Source: Paraburkholderia hayleyella (GTDB taxonomy: Bacteria > Pseudomonadota > Gammaproteobacteria > Burkholderiales > Burkholderiaceae). Taken from it: a stretch of DNA of 64,000 nt. Position 1 is the first letter of the stretch. Every line of letters starts with the position of its first letter. The notes below the pieces were generated by a model that searched no databases, was not told where the DNA came from, and worked only from the letters and a program-made list of their open reading frames with translations. The translations under genes were made by a program, and so were the position numbers. This document shows, piece after piece, positions 44,345 through 53,350 of the stretch. The stretch is taken from assembly GCF_009455685.1 (NCBI RefSeq), contig NZ_QPES01000002.1:310001-374000 (forward strand). Direction: 5' to 3'.

Positions 44345-44600
44345 CGCCATGCTCCAACCCGAAGTGGGTAACGGACGTTAGGATGTTACTGAACTCAACG
44401 TGGGCAAGCAAAGGCTGTATCTGTCGCTCGTACAGGACTTGTATAACGGTGAAATCGTCGCTTGCCAGATGGACCGGCGCCCCAGCTTTGAACGGGTTGG
44501 CCGCATGTTGAAAAAGCTGTGCAGTGCTCGGGCGCAAGGGACGCCTCTTGCTCTTGCTGCATCCGGATCAGGGCGACCCTCTACGATACAACCATGAACG
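44345..44600 (+). pseudogene. IS150-type orfB (transposase integrase domain) fragment
   Basis: A segment related to the DDE integrase core is readable in one frame (NVGKQRLYLS...DLYNGEIVACQMDRRPSF...GRMLKKL). The N-terminal and C-terminal parts of orfB and at least part of the catalytic triad are missing, so it is inactive. Confidence 0.75.
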
Positions 44601-44703
44601 CATCAAGCTGAAATTGAAAGGTCTGGGCCCTGCGCAATACAGGACTCAGACCTCGAGAGCCGCCTGGTTTTTAACTGTCCAACTTTGCAGGGGCAGTTCA
44701 TAA

Positions 44704-44732
44704 CGCTGTGTCGCTGTGTCGCTGTGTCGCTG
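44704..44732. repeat. 8-bp tandem repeat at the IS/vgrG junction
   Basis: About three and a half copies of CGCTGTGT lie directly between the right end of the IS and the ribosome binding site of vgrG. Confidence 0.85.
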
Positions 44733-44750
44733 GGATGAGCCGGAGAGGCT

Positions 44751-47540
44751 ATGAAAAATTATCTTGATAACTGCACGGTGAGGGTCTACCGGAAGCCCGA
44801 GCGCACTGTCGAAATAAACGGCGATGCACTTCCGCGCTGGACACCGCCAGAAAACTGTCTACTGCCCGAGGATGAGGGTTCGAAGCCCCTGCTTCATGTC
44901 ATTGATCTGGAAGGCGAGGAAGGTATCGGCAGGCTGTCCCGTTATGCGGTGCTTTGCCGGACGGATATTGCCGTGACGGATCCCGGGCGCACCACGCTGA
45001 ACCTTGACAGCATCGTCGGAACGCAGGTCACGATGGAGATCGACATCCCCGGCAGGGGGGAATTCATTCCAGGCATGCCTGGCGATACCGGATTGGGTAA
45101 TCGCGGTTTCCATGTGCGTGAGATAACCGGGATCGTGACCAAGGCAGATTTCGTGCGGCAGGATGACCGCTCGAAGGTCTACAGGTTCATTGTCGAGCCT
45201 GTGCTGGCGCAGGCCACGAAGGGCTGCAACTATCGTAACTTCCAGAACAGTACGGTGGTCGAGGTTATTGAAGCAGTACTGGCGGGCTATCGGGTTTCGG
45301 TTGAGTGGCGTATTGCAGGGCCGCTGGTCATTGACCACTACCCACGGCGCGACCTGACGGTCCAGTTTTTCGAATCGGACTTCATTTTTTTCCAGCGTTT
45401 GTGTGAATCGAACGGATTGTTCTACTGGTTCGAATATAGGAACGGCGCTCATAGTATTGTCATCGCAGACACGCTGGGCGCATTTCACCGGCACGGTGAA
45501 GCGTACGAGCCGTTGCGCTTTTCGAACGGTGACCGCATTGACGAAGAACACATCGACCGGCTTGAACTGGCGAGCCAGCAGACTGAAGGCAAATCCACCG
45601 TTGTGGCGCATGAGTACACGCGGCCACGTCTCGGCGCACGTGCCATACCGGTGCGCGTGGAGGACAGGCAGCCTCGTGATACAGCGGGCGCGGACCAGGA
45701 ATACTACGCCTACGGGAACGTGAGCGAGCCGAGCCAGGGTGCGGGGGGGCTGAACGCCCGTCCGCTCGATGCCGATGCGCAGGCGCGGTTCGCGGCGCTA
45801 GTGCGGATGCAGTCGTTGCGCTGCGTCGGCCTGCGTGCGAGAGGCCATGGCGACATGCGCGGTCTGAAGGCGGGCTTCACGTTTCACCTGACCGACTATC
45901 CCCTTGTCAAGGCGAACGTTGAATATCTGGTCGTGTTTACACGGCTGAAAATCACGGAAACCGATCAGGCCAGCGGCACGGGACAGGTATTCCGGTGCGA
46001 GACGGATTTCGAAATCCAGCCGGTACGCGAATATTTCCGCATGCCGTTTGATACGCCACGGCCTGTGGCCGGGGTCATGCGTGCCATCGTAACCGGTCCC
46101 GAAGGCCAGGAAATCTGGTGTGACGCCTATGGCCGTATCAAGTGCCAGCTCGTGCCCGACAGGGAAGGCACGTTCGATCACCGGTCGTTTATCTGGATTC
46201 AGCCGGTACAGCAGTGGCAGGGCGGCCAGACGGGAACAGCGTGGGTTCCGCGCATCGGAAGTGAAATCCTGGTGGGGCATGTCAACAACGATCCCGACAT
46301 GCCGTTCCTTTACGGTTGTGTCGTGAATGCGAACAACCTGCCCGCGTGGGAACTGCCGCGTAACCAGTGGCTGTCGGGGATACGGAGTTGCATGGAAGGC
46401 GGCTCGTCCTCGAATCATCTGGCGCTGGACGACACGCATGGCCAGCAGCAGGCGCAGCTTGCCAGTGATCATGGCAAGTCGAGCGTGAGCCTAGGTTACA
46501 ACACGCGTATTGACGGCAACAAGGGAAGGCAAGACGCCAGAGGGGAAGGCTTCGAGGTGCGCACCGACCTGCGAGGCGCGCTTCGCGCGATGCAGGGCAT
46601 GCTGGCGACTACACATGGCCGCGCCAATGCAGAGGGCAAGGTCACGGACATGTCTGAAACGCATACGCAGCTCAACGAGGCGCATGGCATTCACGAGCAA
46701 CTGGCAAAACTGGCGCAGCAGCATTGCGCGCAGGACGTGACGGGCAACCAGGGCGACGTGACAGACGCGATTAAAAATGCCAACACTGCGCTACGCGGCG
46801 AGGGTGGCGACTTCCCCGAATTCCAGAACCCCGATATAGCGATATCGAGCGCGGCCAGTACCCACCTGAGCGCGCAGGACAGTACACACATTGCGAGCCG
46901 TAACCACACGGCGCTGACCGCGGGCGGCAATGTCGCGATAGCGGCGCTCAAGTCACTTTACGCTTCGGTGCGGGGGGGACTCTCTTTCTTTGCAGCGCAA
47001 GCCGGAATCAGGCTGTTCGCGGCGAAGGGAAAGGTCGAGGTCCAGGCGCAGGGTGATGCGATGGACTTGGCGGCGCTGAAGGACGTGACGGTCAGCAGCA
47101 CGGATGGGAGGATCATCATCGAGGCTAAACAGGAGGTGTGGATCGGTGCGGGTGGTTCATTCATCTGTATCAACGGTAGCGGCATTACCAATGCGACGAC
47201 CGGCAAGATATTTGAAAAATGCGTGAAGTGGAGCAAGACAGCTCCCGATTCAACGCTACGGCCATTGAAATCGTTCAAGCCCGATTACCAGGCGCAATAC
47301 GTACTGGCTAACGCAAAGAGCGGGTTGCCGATGGCCCGGCATCCCTATCAGCTCAAGTTGCCGGACGGGCGCACGTTGAGCGGGGTCACGACGGATCTGG
47401 GTGAAACAGTGCCGGTATTTACGTCTGCCTCGCAGCCCGTCCAGTTGCAGGTAGCTGGTCCGGGTAAGACGCCGCAAACCGAGGCATGGCATCTGGTTGG
47501 CGGGGGCAACGATATCTTTTCAGATTACGTGGATAGTTGA
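44751..47540 (+). CDS. vgrG: type VI secretion spike protein VgrG
   Basis: VgrG (TssI) trimers form the puncturing tip of the type VI secretion tube. The 929-residue protein has a gp27-like region (about 60-400, with FFESDFIFFQRLCESNGLFYWFEY as its landmark, ending EYRNG), a gp5 OB-fold (about 445-530, IWCDAYGRIKCQLVPDREG and WVPRIGSEILVGHVNNDPD) and a long beta-helical DUF2345-like extension (about 680-830). GGAGAGG precedes the ATG. No tss structural genes are nearby, so this is an orphan vgrG island that delivers the adjacent effector. The C-terminal ~95 residues may dock the effector or PAAR. Confidence 0.93.
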   Translation: MKNYLDNCTVRVYRKPERTVEINGDALPRWTPPENCLLPEDEGSKPLLHVIDLEGEEGIGRLSRYAVLCRTDIAVTDPGRTTLNLDSIVGTQVTMEIDIPGRGEFIPGMPGDTGLGNRGFHVREITGIVTKADFVRQDDRSKVYRFIVEPVLAQATKGCNYRNFQNSTVVEVIEAVLAGYRVSVEWRIAGPLVIDHYPRRDLTVQFFESDFIFFQRLCESNGLFYWFEYRNGAHSIVIADTLGAFHRHGEAYEPLRFSNGDRIDEEHIDRLELASQQTEGKSTVVAHEYTRPRLGARAIPVRVEDRQPRDTAGADQEYYAYGNVSEPSQGAGGLNARPLDADAQARFAALVRMQSLRCVGLRARGHGDMRGLKAGFTFHLTDYPLVKANVEYLVVFTRLKITETDQASGTGQVFRCETDFEIQPVREYFRMPFDTPRPVAGVMRAIVTGPEGQEIWCDAYGRIKCQLVPDREGTFDHRSFIWIQPVQQWQGGQTGTAWVPRIGSEILVGHVNNDPDMPFLYGCVVNANNLPAWELPRNQWLSGIRSCMEGGSSSNHLALDDTHGQQQAQLASDHGKSSVSLGYNTRIDGNKGRQDARGEGFEVRTDLRGALRAMQGMLATTHGRANAEGKVTDMSETHTQLNEAHGIHEQLAKLAQQHCAQDVTGNQGDVTDAIKNANTALRGEGGDFPEFQNPDIAISSAASTHLSAQDSTHIASRNHTALTAGGNVAIAALKSLYASVRGGLSFFAAQAGIRLFAAKGKVEVQAQGDAMDLAALKDVTVSSTDGRIIIEAKQEVWIGAGGSFICINGSGITNATTGKIFEKCVKWSKTAPDSTLRPLKSFKPDYQAQYVLANAKSGLPMARHPYQLKLPDGRTLSGVTTDLGETVPVFTSASQPVQLQVAGPGKTPQTEAWHLVGGGNDIFSDYVDS

Positions 47541-47554
47541 GAGGATGGCTGAAC

Positions 47555-48778
47555 ATGGCAACACCAATGACTCCCTATGATTCGACTGTAACGATCAAGG
47601 AAGATACTCAAAAGTATGTCCGGTTGCCCGATGGAGGTATGGGCTATCTGGAAGAAAAAATCCGCTCGGCGCTGTGGTGGCCTGATATCGGCTTGCGGGT
47701 GCGGAAAAGCGATGGGCTGGTGGGTGTCAGCCTGCTCAAGCAAATAGCGATGAGCGCCGCAATCCGGTGGGATGAAAAAGACAGGGATTACTATTTTCGC
47801 TACAAGGCGGAAGTATCGTTCGACATGCGACCGTTCATTTTCGCAGATGAACCGCCCATGCCGTTTCTGAGCACATCGAATGGCACCGATGAGGTGGGGC
47901 GACGTCATACCCTGAACCCGTTTCCCCTGAAAGGTGCGGCAAAGGGAACGATCAAGGGTTATGTGCGCCGCCCCGATGTCATCATTGTCACGGATGAGGG
48001 CAACCGTTGGCCGGGGCGTGGGAGCGTCGATCATGATGGACGAAAGCAGACGCCGAACCTGCAGCGGCTGGTCGAGGTCAAGTTTCCGCGCGATGACTGG
48101 GGGGAGAACCAGGAAAGGGATTACCTTACGGTTGCGGGCGGCAATAGTCACATGACCGTGCTGAACGTAGAAGGAGGCGATCAGCGTTCGAAGGAACTGG
48201 TCAAAGCGGCTGTTACCGCAGCGTTTCTCGGCTGGCTCGCGGGCAGAACCCGTGTGCGGGCGCGTATCCGCTCAAGAAAGCCGGTTCAGCAGCCGGCATG
48301 GTTCGAAGCCTGGAGCGCACTGGAAGCTGGGGTTGATTCGGCTGGAAACCAGGTCGCTGCACTGTGGGATACCACCAGGCAGGGGGTACGCCAGCTCTCC
48401 GATGAAACCCAGGCGTGGCTGCACGAGAGCGCGGGCTGGTTGTTTGAGAAGGGTCGATGGGTTGCGGACATGTCGGGTCAGACGTGGCATTACGTTGATG
48501 AGAAGAGCCACACGCTCTGGCGTTACACGACGATGGAACTCGTGCAGGGCTGGCAGCAGATCCGCAGGCAGACTGATCTCACGGCAGCGCAGCTCAAACA
48601 GATCGACTGGGGACATGTCCTGATTACTGCCGTCAAGGGCGTAGCGACCGTTGTGCTGCTGATTGCTGGGGTGGTGGTTGTCGTTGTGCTGGCCCAGACG
48701 CTGATCGCTATTCTGGCGGCGCTGGTGGCAATTGCGACAACGGCAGGCGGGACCGTACTGATTGCCGCACTCGCCTAG
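47555..48778 (+). CDS. VRR-NUC nuclease, predicted T6SS effector
   Basis: This 407-residue protein follows vgrG by 14 bp. It carries a PD-(D/E)xK VRR-NUC core: P140-D141 (RRPDVIIV), E174-V-K176 (RLVEVKFP) and Q186-x-x-x-Y190 (QERDY). VRR-NUC domains have been described in antibacterial T6SS effectors (TseV type) that cut branched DNA in the target cell. The last ~55 residues are strongly hydrophobic (VLLIAGVVVVVVLAQ), giving one or two membrane helices, perhaps for crossing the target inner membrane. It is intact, whereas its presumed immunity gene downstream is frameshifted. Confidence 0.82.
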   Translation: MATPMTPYDSTVTIKEDTQKYVRLPDGGMGYLEEKIRSALWWPDIGLRVRKSDGLVGVSLLKQIAMSAAIRWDEKDRDYYFRYKAEVSFDMRPFIFADEPPMPFLSTSNGTDEVGRRHTLNPFPLKGAAKGTIKGYVRRPDVIIVTDEGNRWPGRGSVDHDGRKQTPNLQRLVEVKFPRDDWGENQERDYLTVAGGNSHMTVLNVEGGDQRSKELVKAAVTAAFLGWLAGRTRVRARIRSRKPVQQPAWFEAWSALEAGVDSAGNQVAALWDTTRQGVRQLSDETQAWLHESAGWLFEKGRWVADMSGQTWHYVDEKSHTLWRYTTMELVQGWQQIRRQTDLTAAQLKQIDWGHVLITAVKGVATVVLLIAGVVVVVVLAQTLIAILAALVAIATTAGGTVLIAALA

Positions 48779-48817
48779 CCCGTGGTTCCTGGATTTAACG
48801 ACTTTCACTCGGATTGA

Positions 48818-49986
48818 ATGATGAGTTCCAATGCGCCATCAAAACCGGTGCTAACACCGGAAGAAGCCCTGAAGCGCTACCGTGAAGAACTGTGTTTGCA
48901 TGACAAACAGGGGCGGCTCGTGGTGCTGCCTGGCGTGATCGGCACGGTGTTTTTCCGGGGCGGTTCGACGCTGGAAGTCCGCCAGGGCATCCTCGCCTGC
49001 TTTGACCGCTTCGCGGAACTCTTTGGCGAATACCTCAAGGGCGGCAGGGGGCCGGAGGGAACGGGTAACTTTGGTCGCAGGATGCGTCCGGGGTCGAGGC
49101 GATCCGCCGCGCCATTGTCGAGACGCCGCCATACGAAGCTGTGGAGGCGGTGCGGTCCAGTGAGGCCGATCCGGATGCAGCCGCCGCTTACCAGATCAAG
49201 ACGCTCACCAGTAGGGCATTGGCGCAAGACTACCGATTGCCGGGCACCAGCCTCGTAGGCAAGCAGGGAACGGATCATGGCGTGTCTTACCTGAAATTCT
49301 GGATGCCGATGGATTTTGTTGGCACGCAGGAAGGCGTCCAACAGTACGAAGCCTTCCTGCGCTTCGTCTGCAGCCAGCTTCCGGTGTGTGGCGGCTATGG
49401 CGGTCTGTCGCCCATCCTGCCGTACAACTTCCATCCTTACCTGTCGCAGGAATGGATCATGGCGCAGCGGTTCAGGGGGTTTGAAATTGACAGCTACGCT
49501 TTCGTGCAGGGTGAAGAATATAAAACGATGTCGTATGAGGAAGATTCGGAAGGACGGAAAACGGCTGTCTACGGCGATCTTCGTCCGGGTGCGAAAGTGA
49601 AACGCTATGGCTTTATCAAGGGCGTGAACTGGTACACGCTGATTGGCGACCTGTTCGTAGAGCGCCTCGGCGGCGAGGCAAAGGTGCGTGCCGAACTTGC
49701 GCGCCCGGATATCAACATCGAGCGGATCGGGCAGTGCCTGCTCATTCGGGCGGGCGATTTCCCTTGGCTTGGTACGCCGGAAGAGGGGTGGTCCGCGCCT
49801 TACCTCGTCGTCAACAGTATGCTTCGCGTGCTGCGCAATCCCGATCCCCAGGGATTGCAGACCCACGTTCCAGGTGCGCCTCATGCCGACAGTGACGGCG
49901 CGCGGCGATGGGAAGGTCGTTTTGATTACCGGGATGCGCCCCCGCTTCCCCGCACGCCTGTGATCGTCCCCGCGAAAACCCGTTGA
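48818..49986 (+). pseudogene. DUF3396 T6SS immunity-type gene, frameshifted
   Basis: Two frames together spell one DUF3396-like protein. The first (48818-~49078) reads PEEALKRYREELCLHDKQG to GNFGR; the second (~49081-49986) continues ASGVEAIRRAIVETPPYEAV and runs to the end, with LGTPEEGWSAPYLVVN. Joining them needs one extra base near 49078-49080, so a single-base deletion is the simplest explanation. DUF3396 includes the VgrG-3/TsiV3-type immunity family, and the position right after the nuclease gene fits an antidote. A downstream restart at about 49141 (GTG) could yield 281 residues. A sequencing error cannot be excluded. Confidence 0.75.
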
Positions 49987-49996
49987 GGAAAATCAT

Positions 49997-50248
49997 ATGG
50001 ATTTCATCCGGCTCGGCGACACGACCGACCACGGCGGCAAGGTGGTTAGCGCATCCGAAACAGCGGACTATGACGGCATTTCGCTCGCCCGCAAGGGTGA
50101 CCTGATCGAATGCCCGCTGCATCCCGGGGTGCAGCCGAACATCATCATCGAGGGTGACGACGAGACGGATGATGAGGGCCGTCCGCTCGCCCGTCATGGT
50201 CATCGCGGCACGTGCGGCTGTCGCCTCATATCGAGCGTTGAAGAATGA
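49997..50248 (+). CDS. PAAR-domain spike tip protein
   Basis: This 83-residue PAAR-repeat protein caps the VgrG trimer and sharpens the spike. The motifs are RLGDTTDHGGKVVSAS at the start and GDLIECPLHPGVQ, with the metal ligands expected among H12, C41, H44 and the late HRGTCGC. GAGGAAAATC precedes the ATG. It has no effector extension. It lies 10 bp after the immunity pseudogene, completing a vgrG-effector-immunity-PAAR set. Confidence 0.88.
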   Translation: MDFIRLGDTTDHGGKVVSASETADYDGISLARKGDLIECPLHPGVQPNIIIEGDDETDDEGRPLARHGHRGTCGCRLISSVEE

Positions 50249-50661
50249 AGTGACGCTTTCACAGGATCGAAAGCGCCAACGAACCGCTTGAGACATCGGA
50301 GTTTCGCCAGGCGTTCGAGATTGCGACGACGGGGCTGGACCGGGAGGTGCTCAGATTCGCGGTAGATTCCTGCACATGGCAAAGGCCGGTGGCAGAGGCC
50401 CGACCGATCACACTGCATCCATCCGGAAACAGGCGCTCGTTTCATCTGGATGCCGTCACGCTGGACTTGCTGGAATGCGCCTGCGAATGGGCCGGTCTTT
50501 TTGCCTGGCGGGAAACCCTGGGGCAGTTCACAGGCCAGGGCTTTTTATATTTTCAAGAGGCCACTAACAACGCGCTGACGCCCGACGGGCCTCAATGTCG
50601 CCCAAATTTGAATGTATGCTCTATGAATTATGCGGACGTATTGAACGCAAATGTCACTTAA
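50245..50661 (+). pseudogene. damaged ORF after the PAAR gene
   Basis: An ATG at 50245 overlaps the PAAR stop, as in coupled T6SS genes. The frame reads MK, then TGA, then RFHRIESANEPLETSEF, and stays open to 50661 (about 135 codons). The early stop means the original protein cannot start normally unless a downstream start is used. The sequence after about 50560 loses protein-like character, so the gene may also be truncated. I do not recognise the family; the position suggests a chaperone, adaptor or second effector/immunity protein. Confidence 0.45.
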
Positions 50662-50823
50662 GGAGCAGTGAAAGACCCATATGCCAGTCAATTCATTTAA
50701 GCACCGACATAAGACTTGGCCCCTCAGGTTGTAATTCATCAGGTCCTCAATGTCCATGACTACCATGACCGTCATTTGCGAAAGTTTTTTGCCGGGCTCC
50801 GTTCGTCTTTTGAGGACTAGCGC

Positions 50824-52089
50824 TTGACGCGCGCCGTGTCTTCTCCCTCGGCGAGACGATTTCGCCTGCGTGCAGGGACCTTTCAGCGCTTTTGGTGCGC
50901 GCGAGCGCTGGCGTCGATCGCCTTCCAGATGTTGACCGTTGCCATGGGCTGGCAAGTTTATGCGCTGACGCATGATGTCTTCGTGCTGGGTCTCATGGGG
51001 TTGTCGCAGTTTCTGCCGATGTTTTTGCTGACCCTGGTCGTGGGTCATGTCGCCGACCGTTATAACCGCAAACGTATTGCTCTGGCCTGTCTGCTGCTCG
51101 AAGCGGCGCTCGCACTGGTTTTTCTGCTGAGTTCGCTGGGCGGTTGGCTTACCGTTCCCATGATCTTCGTCCTGGCCGTGCTGCTCGGGGCCACACGTGC
51201 ATTCGAAGCGCCTTGTCTGACCGCCTTGCTGCCAAGTGTGGTGCGGCGTGAAAAACTGGCTCGCGCCACCACCCTGGCAAGTTCGGCCAAACAGGCATCG
51301 CAGATTCTCGGGCCTGCGCTCGGCGGTTTGCTGTATGCGAGAGGAGCTAGCCTGGTGTATTTCATCAGCGTATTGGCCTTCGTTTGCGCAGCCGTGCTGA
51401 TTCAGTCACTCCGGGTGCGATCTGTGCCGGTAAAACCTTTGCCTGTCACGCTCGCCGCAGTATTTTCCGGTGTCGCGTTTATCTGGAGCGAACCCGACAT
51501 GCTCGGGGCGCTGTCCCTCGATTTGCTCGCCGTGCTATTTGGCGGCGCCACTGCGCTGTTGCCCATTTTTGCCAGCGACGTATTGCGCACCGGTCCGCTT
51601 GGGCTTGGGGTGCTACGATCCGCACCCGCCGTCGGTGCGCTGCTGGGCTCGCTTTGGATGAGCTGGTTTCCGTTACGCAAGCGGGCCGGCGCGGCAATGT
51701 TTGCGGGTGTCATCGCGTTCGGCGCGGCGACTATCGTGTTTGCCCTCTCCCATCGTTTTGTGCTGTCACTGGGCGCGCTCACCCTGCTGGGCGCGGCGGA
51801 TGTGATCAGTGTTGTTGTCCGGATGACTCTGGTGCAATTACGCACCCCCGACGAGATGCTGGGCCGTGTCAGCGCCATTAATTCGCTCTTTGTCGGTACC
51901 TCGAACCAGTTGGGAGAATTCGAATCGGGGCTTACCGCGGGATGGTGGGGCGCACGGACTGCCGTGCTCGCAGGTGGCGTGGCGACAATCGCCGTGGCCT
52001 TGTTGTGGATGCGAATTTTTCCGGAACTGGCCCGCGTGCCGCCGCTGGAGAAACAAAGAGCGGATGCTGCTGAGCTGCAGAAGGCTTAG
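50824..52089 (+). CDS. MFS exporter of the EntS type
   Basis: This 421-residue transporter has about 12 membrane helices. The landmark GHVADRYNRKRIAL after helix 2 and FEAPCLTALLPSVV are typical of EntS-like siderophore/drug exporters. No siderophore genes are adjacent, so the substrate is open. The start is TTG at 50824, with TTGAGGACTAG as ribosome binding site; no ATG lies near. A strong terminator follows. It marks the end of the accessory island. Confidence 0.82.
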   Translation: MTRAVSSPSARRFRLRAGTFQRFWCARALASIAFQMLTVAMGWQVYALTHDVFVLGLMGLSQFLPMFLLTLVVGHVADRYNRKRIALACLLLEAALALVFLLSSLGGWLTVPMIFVLAVLLGATRAFEAPCLTALLPSVVRREKLARATTLASSAKQASQILGPALGGLLYARGASLVYFISVLAFVCAAVLIQSLRVRSVPVKPLPVTLAAVFSGVAFIWSEPDMLGALSLDLLAVLFGGATALLPIFASDVLRTGPLGLGVLRSAPAVGALLGSLWMSWFPLRKRAGAAMFAGVIAFGAATIVFALSHRFVLSLGALTLLGAADVISVVVRMTLVQLRTPDEMLGRVSAINSLFVGTSNQLGEFESGLTAGWWGARTAVLAGGVATIAVALLWMRIFPELARVPPLEKQRADAAELQKA

Positions 52090-52119
52090 CCATGCGTGTG
52101 CTGCGTGCACTTTTCATAA

Positions 52120-52148
52120 AAAAAGCAGCTGAATTCAAGCTGCTTTTT
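52120..52148 (+). terminator. rho-independent terminator after the EntS-like gene
   Basis: A perfect 11-bp stem (52120-52130 with 52138-52148) with loop GAATTCA ends in TTTTT. The A-run on the left makes it usable from both strands, serving the convergent DUF1488 gene as well. Confidence 0.85.
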
Positions 52149-52174
52149 AAAATCTGGCGTGTGATGCGCGTCAG

Positions 52175-52465
52175 TCAGTTGCGCAAGTTTGCTTTGTAAA
52201 AGCGGACATATCCACTGCGCAACGTCAGGCATTGCGCCCGCGTCTCGGATAACAAACGCCGTGCAGCGGCTTCAATACGGGGACGGTGCTGATCGAATGC
52301 TCCCAGCATATCTTCGGCGCGGGGCGATGCTGCACCAAAATGGTCCTCCAGTGCTTCAGCCGTAATCGCACACTTGACCCGCTCACCGTTCACCATGGCC
52401 GCAAACGCCAGCGTCAGCTCTCGTCCTGAATATTCAGGCGATTCGTTGGGGAAAATGATTTGCAT
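52175..52465 (-). CDS. DUF1488 protein
   Basis: This 96-residue protein matches DUF1488 in its IIFPNESPEYSGRELTLAF start and the CAITAEALEDHFGA segment, followed by a C-terminal helical region. The family is widespread in proteobacteria and its function is unknown. CAGGAAAA precedes the ATG at 52465. It converges with the EntS-like gene over the shared terminator. Confidence 0.82.
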   Translation of the reverse strand: MQIIFPNESPEYSGRELTLAFAAMVNGERVKCAITAEALEDHFGAASPRAEDMLGAFDQHRPRIEAAARRLLSETRAQCLTLRSGYVRFYKANLRN

Positions 52466-52716
52466 GGCGTTTTTCCTGGGTTGGGCTGCGGGCAAGGCAA
52501 CGAGTAACGGGAGCGCGCCAACCTGTTTTTTGCCCCGGTTGCCCAGAACAAACTCGGGTCAAACCCGAAGCCGGAACGAAAGATATCCGCCGCATGCATG
52601 AACCAGACCCATCAACGACGCGGCTGATTTTATCCACTCTAGACGACTTTACGCCAGCCGCAAGCTTTCCTTTGTCGCATGACGCAGGGCAACCGGCGGC
52701 GGCTGGCCCGGCCCCT

Positions 52717-53250
52717 TCAAAGCATGCGTTTGAGCGTGCGATCCTTGAGCACGAAGTGGTGCACGAGTGCCGCTAGCGCATGCAGCCCGATGATCCAGTA
52801 GAACGCGTTGCCGAGCCAGACATGGGCGCTTTTAAGCATGGGAGCGGCGATGGCATCTGGACCAATCAGGCTGAACTCGATATTGAGCCATGCGAGGTCC
52901 ACCGGATATCCGGCGGCATTCGACATCAACATACCCAGTAAGGGCTGAACGAAAATAAATACATAAAGGGCAAGATGGGCTAGCCGGGCAAGAAACGCGA
53001 GCAAGGGATTGCTTTCGATTTCGGCAGGGGGAGCCTGCCATAAACGCCACAGGAGACGGCAGAGCGCCAGCCCCAGAACCAGCGTGCCGGCCCAGAAATG
53101 GATGTCACTCCAGAAAGCACGGCTGTCGCTACCTTTGGGGCCGCGTATTTCGATGGCCAGATAAGCCAGTGCCACCAGTACGACGATTAGCCAGTGAAAG
53201 AAGATAGCAGGCTTGGAATAACGTTCGGAAGAGGAGGAATGGACCGACAT
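52717..53250 (-). CDS. cytochrome b561
   Basis: This 177-residue, four-helix membrane cytochrome carries histidines suited to two b-type hemes: H19 (FFHWLIV), H51 (DIHFWAG), H143 (SAHVWLGN) and H157 (GLHALAALVHH). Bacterial b561 proteins (CybB type) can oxidise superoxide or pass electrons between quinone and periplasmic partners. It has no obvious operon partner; the permease gene upstream lies 100 bp away on the same strand. Confidence 0.9.
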   Translation of the reverse strand: MSVHSSSSERYSKPAIFFHWLIVVLVALAYLAIEIRGPKGSDSRAFWSDIHFWAGTLVLGLALCRLLWRLWQAPPAEIESNPLLAFLARLAHLALYVFIFVQPLLGMLMSNAAGYPVDLAWLNIEFSLIGPDAIAAPMLKSAHVWLGNAFYWIIGLHALAALVHHFVLKDRTLKRML

Positions 53251-53308
53251 GGGGAAATCCTGTTGTTGTGTTTATCGTGAGTGTGTTGCGGGTATTTAAT
53301 GCGAGGTG

Positions 53309-53329
53309 TTTGCCATTTGCCATTTGCCA
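53309..53329. repeat. 7-bp tandem repeat, three copies
   Basis: TTTGCCA occurs three times in tandem in the gap between the permease and cytochrome genes. Confidence 0.75.
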
Positions 53330-53350
53330 TGACCCGTGTGGCGTTTTGTT

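Larger units (their letters stand above)
43627..44700 (+). mobile_element. decayed IS3-family (IS150-group) insertion sequence
   Basis: Related terminal repeats bound the element: left 43627-43650 (TGACTGCACCCCAAACG...) and right 44676-44700, whose complement begins TGAACTGCCCCTGCAAAG; both contain GTTGGACA. The orfA remnant starts at 43677 (VKYKEEYKRQVVDEYL, VLRGWVASYHQHGRAGLSRKH) and is stopped early at 43762. It continues through a second stop near 43946 and a frame change. Only the integrase fragment of orfB remains, reading QRLYLSLVQDLYNGEIVA at about 44400-44460. At 1074 bp it is several hundred bases shorter than active relatives. No target duplication is visible. Confidence 0.85.
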
